Source: Panicum virgatum (taxonomy: Eukaryota; Streptophyta; Magnoliopsida; Poales; Poaceae). From it: a stretch of DNA of 64,000 nt. The stretch covers positions 26,468,086 to 26,532,085 of the forward strand of contig NC_053140.1 of assembly GCF_016808335.1 (NCBI RefSeq), in the 5' to 3' direction. The notes below the pieces were generated by a model that saw nothing but the letters and a program-made list of their open reading frames with translations, ran no database searches and was not told the origin of the DNA. Below are positions 56,192 to 64,000 of the stretch, in pieces; within the stretch, counting starts at the first letter, position 1; each line of letters opens with the position of its first letter. Both the position numbers and the translations under genes were made by a program.

Positions 56192-58210
56192 CTATATGCA
56201 ATGCAGGATTATGAGTTATTCATGAATAACGATTTCTTTCCTTCACGATAAAGTTGTAGTTCAACAAAAGTGAATTCAAAGATGATCTTATCAATTTCAC
56301 TTCATGGGCAGTCATTTATAGAGTAGTAAACATGACTATGTTTCTTCATGAATGGGTGGGGGTTTTGGTTTTCATTTTCAAATTTAACACATAGCATGCT
56401 TTCATTATTTCAAAACATCAATCTACTCATGGCTAGTGATGAAAAACTAAAGTAACACAGGTCCAAACTTAAGCACTTATGGTGTAATTTTCAGCCTCTA
56501 ACCATAAAGAAATTACCACTACTAACCATGTAAGTAGATTACCCTAGTTACTTCATCTTTTTGTGCAGAATGTTTATCATGGGTTCTGGTGCTAAAAATT
56601 TTATGGGAGCACCTACCAAGCTTCTACTCAGCACTGAAATTTTTTTTTCCAGATTTTATTCACTTATACAGCAGAGGTGACAAAAAGAGCAAAAACAGCA
56701 AGACATTAACTAAGATTAATTCTACAGAGAGTTGTACTAGGGATATGATTCTCAAATTTTTACCAGAGCCTATTCATGAGCTAATCATACTCCAAAAAAA
56801 TTATCGAGCTTTACAACCACCAGATAAATTAGTTATGCATTTAACTTAACATGAATTAGCATAAATTTCTCAAAGTGCATTTGACCAGTACTGCATATGA
56901 ACTTTTTATTACAGATAGAACATACTCTAAACAAGATCATGTCCAAAAATCAAGATAAGGTACATTGTAGTTTACTTAGAAGAAAAATAGTAAATCTAGC
57001 CCTAAGATGCTAAGCATGATTATTCACCAAAGCAAAACTCAGTAACTGTAGCTAAAAATTTTTAGACAGGAACACAGAGATAAAAAGAGACTTCAGAAAT
57101 AAATATAGATTTTTCTGAGCATAAGAAATATATATGATGAATTAAGTTGATTAAGCAAGCATAAATCATGGTATATAGAAAATGAACTCTAATAAATATG
57201 AAATTTATGGATTAACAGGTTTTCAGTTGCATATGCATGCAGTAAAAATTCCAGAGCAAGTTTGTGTATATATTTTCCAGTATTAAATCGAGAAAGCCAA
57301 CAATAGATTAGAGAATCTTGATTGTTCCAACATGATAACTGTTTTGGTTAGGTGTCATTTTCTTACTGTAATCTTAATATTCCATTAGTGATAACATATT
57401 TAAAAATCACGGTCATTTGTTGAGTAGAACTTCCTGAACATCCATAGGGTGATTTTCTTATTCTTTTTCCCAGATTAAATTTGGTTGAGTTTCTGCAGAT
57501 GTGACTGTTACAAAATTTGTAGATCTTGTTACAAGGATTCCAGATCCGTTGAGTTTACATTTTTACGATTTTTCTGCGATTTGTTCTGCATTTTAGAAGT
57601 TCACTGGTATACACTGGAATACTTGCAAACACACCCTTGAACGAAAAAAAGAAATTACAACCGGGCCCTTCGCCGGGCTTCTACGCCGCTGCAGCTCGCC
57701 CGGTGGTGTTTTGCTAGGCAGGGCTTACCGGGGCTGCAACGGGGAGGCGCGTGGGAGAGTAGGGATCGAGGAACACCTACCCTGGTTGGCGTTCGAGTGC
57801 TTGGTGCATGGAATTGAGCTCGTCGGCGTCAATGGCGGAGCGGATGTTCGGGTCGCTGGCATTGGAGGTGAAGGAGGGCTCGAGGTAGGGGAACAGGGCG
57901 CGCACGAGCACCGCGTGAGCTTGAGGATGCGGGTAGCTGTAGTGCTCGGTCTCCCTCTAGCTGGCCGGTCCGCGGTGAGCTTGAGCTCGCCGGTGGCGGC
58001 GCAGAAGAGGAACGGCGTCGGGGGTGCGTCTGGGTTCGATTCCACGCGCGTGTAGCTTAACTAGGAGGTGGCAAAGCTGCTGCGGTGGTCGGATGGGACA
58101 ATGTAGGGCTGTGGTGGCCGGTCCGCGCGAGCTAGATCTCGCCGGCCATGGCGGACGGCGGGAGGAGGAGGAAGGAGGAGAAGCCGCGCGACGGTGGAGT
58201 TCTGGGGGTA

Positions 58211-58216
58211 CTTATA
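58211..58216 (-). promoter_or_regulatory. TATA box of element D LTR
   Basis: TATAAG in GGCCTATAAGTACCCC on the minus strand, the counterpart of 5319-5325 in A with one base changed. Confidence 0.6.
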
Positions 58217-58422
58217 GGCCAGGGAGCTCCTGGGTGAGGTGAGTAGCGTTTGGGGGCGGTCGATTTGGCCCTGGGCGACTCGACGGCGAGCGGGCGGGGG
58301 TGGCGTGGCGGCTCGGGAGCGCATCTGGGACGCGTGTGCACGTGGGAAGGTGCCAAGGGGCAAGCCAGGTGGCGCTGGAGGGCTCCCCGGGTCCATTTGA
58401 CCGCGGGCGCACCGTGGACGAG

Positions 58423-58439
58423 GTCCACCGGCGGCGTAC
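58423..58439 (-). repeat. Inverted repeat upstream of the LTR promoter (D)
   Basis: GGTGGACCTCGTCCACG on the minus strand: the stem seen in A and B with a loop change and one outer mismatch. Confidence 0.5.
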
Positions 58440-58919
58440 GGCAGGCGGCGGCGAAACGGAGCAAGCCAAGAGGAGAGAGATGGAGATAAGGGCATATCTG
58501 CGATTTCTGAAATTCCAGGGACCTCTCGGTAATCTAAAAATATCTCCTATTTAGAGGGCTCAAATGAAAAAGTGTTGAATACAAATTTTGCATAACTTTT
58601 CAAGATCTACAACTTTCATGTTATGCAAATTTTCATTTGAAACTCACATTTTTAACTATTTGTACATTTGCAAATTTGCACAAAAGGACTTTGGTTTTAT
58701 TCAATTTTTGACTTGATTTTGGCTGAAGTTCAATTGAGCACATTTTTGAATTGAAATTTGAGTAGCTTTTCACTCCTTTTTCTATCTCCTTTAATTTCTT
58801 CTGTATACTTTAACTTTTATTTGACCCCTTCTCTTTGAATTAATTCCCCATAATTTTTATTTTAAGTTTAAATGGGTACAGTGATTGTATTTGAGTGTAC
58901 TGACACCTGAGGTGTCACA

Positions 58920-58938
58920 GCCTACCCCCCTTAAAAAG
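58920..58938 (-). other. Polypurine tract of element D
   Basis: CTTTTTAAGGGGGGTAGGC on the minus strand, immediately before the LTR start. Near identical to that of A. Confidence 0.8.
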
Positions 58939-61900
58939 AATCTCGCCCCGAGATTGGATGATTGAAGATTAGGTAGGGAAGTGATATACCTGAGGTGAAG
59001 CTAAGAAAACCCGGATAATGTCGATTAAGATAATCTTCAGTTTCCCAGGTGGCTTCTTCTTCAGTGTGATGAGACCACTGAATTTTATACATTTTTACCA
59101 CCTTTTGACGAGTACCTCTCTCTTTTTGATCCAAAATTCTGAGTGGATATTCGGTATATGAGAGATCGGGCTCCACTAAAATTTCTTGTTGATCAATGAT
59201 TTCCGTAGGAACTCGAACACATTTCTTTGAGTTGGGATATGTGGAAAACATTATGGATGGCGGCGAGTCGTGAAGGAAGTCACAAACGATAAGCCACGAG
59301 TCCACATTCTTCAATGATTTCATATGGCCCGACATAGCGAGGTGCTAGCTTACCCTTGACTCCGAAACGTTGAACGCCTCGAGTTGGTGATACTCGTAAA
59401 TAAACATGGTCACCAATCATGAACTTCAAAGGATGCCTTGTTTTATCAACATAACTCTTTTGCCGAGACTGGGCTGCTCGGAGATTTGGTTGTACTATTT
59501 TTACTTTTTCCTCAGCCTCGACCACTAGTTCGGGTCCAAATATTTGACGTTCGCCAGTCTGGGACCAACTCAAAGGAGTTCGACACCGTCGACCATACAG
59601 GGCCTCGAATGGTGCCATCTTCAGACTGGCCTGATAGCTATTGTTATAAGAAAACTCAGCCAAGGATAAACATTTGTCCCAGTTCTTGTCATAATGGATG
59701 ACACATGCTCGAAGCATGTCCTCGAGAATTTGATTCACCCTTTCGGTCTGTCCGTCGGTCTGTGGGTGGTAAGCTGAGCTTCGAATTAATTTAGTTCCGA
59801 GAGCCTCTTGGAGTTGCTCCCAAAACCTTGCCACAAACTGAGGACCACGATCCGAGATAATTGTTTTGGGTATACCGTGTAGACAGACAATCCGATCGAT
59901 ATAGATTTCAGCATACTTCTTGGTTCGATATTCAGTATGCACTGGAATAAAATGAGCGGTCTTTGTGAGTCTGTCGACAATGACCCAAATGGAATCATGA
60001 TGTTGAGAGGTATTTGGTAAGCCCACGATGAAATCCATACTAATATCTTCTCATTTCCAGGACGGAATTGGCAGAGGTTCGAGAGTTCTAGCAACTTTCA
60101 AGTGACTAGCTTTCACTCTCTGACATGTGTCACACTCTGCTACATATTTGGCAATCTCTCTCTTCATGCGAGTCCACCAAAAATTTTGTTTGAGATCTTG
60201 ATACATCTTGGTGCTACCCGGATGAATGGAGAATTTAGAGAGATGTGCTTCGTCCAGGATTTGTTTCCGCAGCTCATGATTTTTGGGAACGACTAGGCGA
60301 TCCTCGAACCACAAAATTCCTTTATGGTCCACTCGGAAACACTTGTATTTATTTTCACCTTCTACTAGTTTCTGCTTGATGATTCCAACACTTTTGTCAT
60401 GTAATTGTGCCATGATGGTTTTGTCATAGAGTGCGGTTCCACTGAAACATGATTCAAAGAACCCTGAGGAATGATTTCCAATTTCAGCTTTTGCATTTCA
60501 GCACACAATGTGTCATTATATGACTCCACTGAAAGGCAATTGCAGTGAACCTTACGACTGAGCGCATCGGCTACGACATTGGCTTTGCCCGGATGATAAT
60601 GAACTTCCAAGTCATAATCTTTGATTAATTCCAGCCATCTTCGTTGCCTCATATTCAGCTCACTTTGAGTGAAAATGTATTTGAGACTCTTATGGTCGGT
60701 ATAGATATTGCAATGAGTGCCCAAAAGATAATGTCTCCAAATCTTGAGAGCATGAATAACGGCGGCTAGTTCAAGGTCATGAGTGGGATAATTTAGCTCG
60801 TGTGGCCGAAGAGCTCGGGAAGCATATGCTATAACCCGATTGTCTTGCATGAGAACACAACCAAGACCAGTACCTGAAGCATCGCAATAAACATCGTAGG
60901 GTTTATTGTTGTCAGGTTGAGCCAAGACTGGTGCTGTGGTAAGATGTGCTCTCAAGGTATGGAATGCTTCCTCGCACTTCGCATTCCATTTAAACTTGAC
61001 ATCCTTCCTTAGTAGTTCTGTCATGGGTTTAGCAATTCTGGAGAAGTCCGGAATAAATCTGTAGTAATACCCCGCCAAGCTGAGAAAACTGCGAATCTGA
61101 TGAACTGAAGTTCGAGGTTTCCAATCCATCACTTCTTGTACTTTGCTGGGATCAACTGAGATGCCTTCATTGGATATAGTGTGACCCAGAAATTTGACTA
61201 TGTCCAGCCAGAATTCACACTTGGAGAATTTTGCGTACAGTTTATGATCTCTGAGACGTTGAAGAACAATACGCAGGTGTTGTTCATGTTCTGCCTCATT
61301 CTTGGAATAGATCAGAATGTCGTCGATGAAAACCACGACAAACTTGTCAAGTTCCGGCATGAATACCGAGTTCATGAGATACATGAAATAAGCCAGAGCA
61401 TTGGTGAGACCAAAAGATATAACCAAATATTCATAGAGGCCATATCTGGTTGAGAAAGCGGTCTTGGGAATATCACAAGGCCGGATTTTAATTTGATGAT
61501 ACCCCGAACGAAGATCAATCTTGGAGAAGATCTTTGCTCCAGCCAACTGATCAAACAGTACATCAATGCGGGGAAGTGGATATTTATTTTTAATGGTCAC
61601 CGCATTGAGAGGCCGGTAATCAACACACAACCTCAGACTGTCATCTTTCTTCTTTACGAACAATGCTGGACAACCCCAATGTGAAGCACTTGGGCGAATA
61701 AAACCCTTGTCCAGGAGTTCTTGCAGCTGGATTTTTAGTTCAGCTAATTCTTTAGGCGGCATTCGGTACGGCCTTTTTGAAATAGGCGCTGTACCAGGCT
61801 GAAGTTCAATGATAAATTCGATATCCCGGTCTGGCGTCATACCGGGTAAATCGTCCGGGAACACATCTGCATATTCACGGACTACCGGAATATCTTCGAG

Positions 61901-63461
61901 ACGAATATCTTTCATGGCATAGGCACAAGAGTTGTTGCATTGGTGATGAGGTAAATATAGAACCGAGTGACCATGAGTTGGAGAATTTATTTCAACAGCT
62001 CGGGAGGAGATATCTAACACTACCCCATGTCTTTTCATCCAATCCATTCCCAGAATAACATCAATTCCATCTAGTGGTAATAGGATTAAATCGGTTGAAA
62101 TTGTTTTACTACCCAACTTAAGCGGTGCTGTTCTAACCATTTGGTTGGATGCTATTTTACCACCAGGAGTAGATATCATGTAAGAGCCTTTGGTGTGACA
62201 AAAATCTAACCCAACTTTTGCTCCGAATTTAGAACTAATGAAGCTATGAGATGCACCAGAATCAAATAAGATAACTGTGGGGTGATGGTTTATAGAGAAT
62301 GTACCCGACATAATTGGTGCTCCCTCAGGAAGGTCAGCAAGGCTGGTGAAGTTAAGTCGGCCCTGCCTGAATTGAATAGTTTGCATCTTGCCCTTGTTCT
62401 GATCATTTCTGCGAGAAGCCTGCCCTTGAGATTGTCCCGCCTGGGGGCACATCTTGGCAAAGTGATCCGGACTCCCGCATCTGAAACAGTGGTTATTTTA
62501 GTCAGGGCGAGCAGATTGCTGAGTATTCGGCCTAGGGCCGGTCTGCTGCTGCTGAGGTGCAAATCGAGCTTGCTGAGGAAGCCCGAATCGAGTCTGCTAC
62601 TGCTGTTGAGGAGGCCGAATAATCCAACGCCCTGGCTGAGGGGCCTTCTGAGAGGGTGCGGGTGGGTTATTCTGCACAATACGATACCTCGGTGCAGAGG
62701 CACTCGAGGGTCCAGCAGGTGCCTTGTGCTTCTTTTCAGCGCGGTGTGCAGAAATAAGATCCTCCTGAGAGATAGCCATATTCACCAATCCATTGAAAGA
62801 GTCCGCAGTCCGCACGGACAAGATTTAGCCTTTCTTGTAACTTGGTGTTAAGGCCTCGACAGAAGCGTTCACGCTTCTTAGCGTCGGTATCCGCGTGATG
62901 TCCAGCATATTGACACAATTGATTGAATACTTGGGCATACTGCACCACAGTACGAGTGCCCTGAGTTAAGGCCAAGAACTCGTTGAGCTTACGGTCAAGA
63001 AGTCCAGCTGGAATATGATGATCTCGAAAAGCCAATTTGAACTCATTCCAATTCACCACATGATCAGCCGGTAGCATCCCGTGGTAATGATCCCACCACA
63101 TACGAGCTGATCCGCGAAGCTGCTGCGCGGCGTAGCGAGTCTTGTTAGCTTCGGAACAAGGAGTAGTCAATAGAGAAAACTTGGACTCGATTGTGCGAAT
63201 CCAAGCGTCCGCGTCTAGAGGCTCATCTGCTTTATTGAACAGCGGAGGCTGAGTACTGAGGAAATCTTGGTAGCTCGCTTCTTGTGCTTGATGAGCATGA
63301 TGCCCACCCCGCGGTTGTTGCTGAGCTTGAACCAACTGCCGCAAAATTTCCGTCTGGGCGGCAAGAACCTCAGCGATACCCACTGGTGGAGGAGGTGGAG
63401 GTGGATCGCCATTCCCCCCGGCTCCAAAACCACTAGGGGTGCCTCGAGTTGATCCAACCAT
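58931..63461 (-). pseudogene. gag-pol: Element D gag-pol with chromodomain
   Basis: It starts MVGSTRGTPSGFGAGG at 63461 right after TTTCAG. Gag core WWDHYHGM; CCHC knuckle [14 protein letters not shown] near 62450-62495; protease DSGASHSF near 62250; reverse transcriptase with FIDDIL near 61310-61330; RNase H; integrase HHCC and DDE (MDFIVGLP, SDRGPQF, TERVNQILE intact); chromodomain near 59010-59100. Lesions: a 7-bp tandem duplication of GCGGACT near 62810 shifts the frame, TAG near 62597 (CAG to TAG), TAA shortly before the knuckle near 62500, a 1-bp deletion near 60435, TGA at 60051-60053 (TGG to TGA), TGA at 59280-59282 (CGA to TGA), and a 1-bp insertion near 59226. The piece 62452-60365 is open for 695 codons. 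Confidence 0.93.
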
Positions 63462-64000
63462 CTGAAATGTGAGTACTTTTGCATTAGGCTCAACATTATC
63501 ATTATTTCAAACGGAACTTACAACTCAAAATGACATGGAAGTAATGGAAATCGCTTTAATCATGTTGTGCAGCAAAACCAGTGATACAAAAACGCTCATA
63601 ACTGGAGTTCTGTACATGATATAAACTTGAAACTTTTACAGGAGATAGATAATTTCATGAGCTACAACTTTGGTAGTCATCACAAAGTCAGATTCCAATA
63701 TTAGGTTAGTCGAAAAATTCATCTACTCCTCGTCTGGTTTTTCTGTTCTACAGAAAACAGAGCTTCTCTGATCTGTTTGAGCTGAAATTTTGCGAGTATT
63801 TCCATGATGCAATTTGAAACAACTTTGGTATTCAACTCAGGAGCTAAATCAGAAAGGCAAAGAGGATAAAAATTCGAACTAGCTGCTGCATTCAGCTTTT
63901 CACAGATCACCGATATTTCACATTAGTAGCATTAGAGGTTCATTGCATACATCATCCTCTCATTTCTACTTGGTTACCTCTAACATCAATACTAAGGGGG
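63462..64000 (-). other. Leader of element D upstream of gag
   Basis: AT-rich and without reading frame of note. On the minus strand it ends in ACATTTCAG right before ATGGTTGG, like an intron 3' end. By comparison with C, a leader ORF is expected beyond the window. Confidence 0.45.

Larger units (their letters stand above)
54617..58919 (-). repeat. 3' LTR of element D (4303 bp)
   Basis: It starts TGTGACACCTCAGG (58919 leftward) and ends GGTGGTTCCACCACA (54617). It is the most complete LTR of this family here and lacks the solo-LTR insertion of A. It contains a GC-rich block 57690-58480, TATA box, candidate donor, exon-like segment, hairpin and an AATAAA. Confidence 0.93.
54617..64000 (-). 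mobile_element. Element D: minus-strand chromovirus related to A, 5' end outside window
   Basis: Reading right to left: leader, gag-pol, polypurine tract, 3' LTR. Sequence and domains closely match element A. It inserted into the integrase of F: AGGCA (54612-54616) precedes the LTR end and should recur beyond the missing 5' LTR. Confidence 0.93.

Noticed and set aside
57711..58489. Plus-strand frames of 79-114 codons in LTR D
   Set aside because: Antisense to the LTR and low complexity; explained by GC-rich composition.
1..64000. Search for tRNA, rRNA, miRNA or host protein genes
   Set aside because: Nothing convincing seen by eye; the primer sites are tRNA-complementary but are not tRNA genes.

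Overview
This window is repeat-rich plant DNA, almost certainly intergenic or pericentromeric sequence of a grass. It is built from nested and truncated LTR retrotransposons, and I found no host gene, tRNA, rRNA or CRISPR array. The grass assignment is inference: it rests on chromodomain Ty3/gypsy elements with very long LTRs, a Sirevirus-type copia element and Tat-type gypsy elements with GC-rich LTRs. Every polyprotein is broken by stops and frameshifts, and many of the stops are CGA to TGA, CAG to TAG or TGG to TGA changes, as expected of long-methylated sequence.

Layout. (A) 1-9689, + strand: Tekay/Del-like chromovirus, 5' end outside the window, gag-pol to 4527, 3' LTR 4523-9689 split by a copia-type solo LTR (6950-8420, 5-bp target duplication CATGY). 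A sits inside the 5' LTR of (S) 9690-about 15990, + strand, a Sirevirus-like Ty1/copia element (LTR end 10673, primer site 10676, gag, pol to 15875) that has lost its 3' LTR. (H) about 16000-21674: 3' part of a Tat-like gypsy element with an antisense Transposase_28-like gene and a complete 3' LTR (21278-21674). 21675-25848 holds two copies of an unidentified LTR-like repeat and a decayed gag-like reading frame. (E) 26322-36139, + strand: RIRE2/Cinful-like Tat element. Its 5' LTR is split by (B), a 4.1-kb chromovirus solo LTR (26412-30555, target duplication GATCC), and its pol ends abruptly at the RNase H junction. (C) 36140-50010, minus strand: chromovirus with both LTRs (each truncated at its outer side), gag-pol, and a leader ORF between the primer site and gag. 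(F) 50011-54616, + strand: Retand-like Tat element with an archaeal-type second RNase H, cut in its integrase zinc finger by (D) 54617-64000, minus strand, a close relative of A in inverted orientation.

The most unusual signal is inside the chromovirus LTRs. All five copies (A, B, C3', C5', D) carry a segment of exactly 144 bp. It begins after an identical CATATAG acceptor-like site and encodes a conserved acidic peptide core (LADG-YELVP ... AQEGK-R). The surrounding LTR sequence has many indels, but this segment has none, and four of five copies are open. In each LTR it is followed by a GC-type donor-like site (AAG|GCAAGY), a distal AG, a perfectly conserved 22-bp hairpin and, in A, B and D at least, an A/T-rich polyadenylation-like region. 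A TATA box and a GC-rich first-exon-like region precede it. This suggests that the LTRs may themselves carry a small spliced gene, which I do not recognise as described.

The leader ORF of C and the gag start codons of C and D each follow directly on a CAG|ATGG acceptor-like site. This suggests that these chromoviruses express gag through leader splicing.
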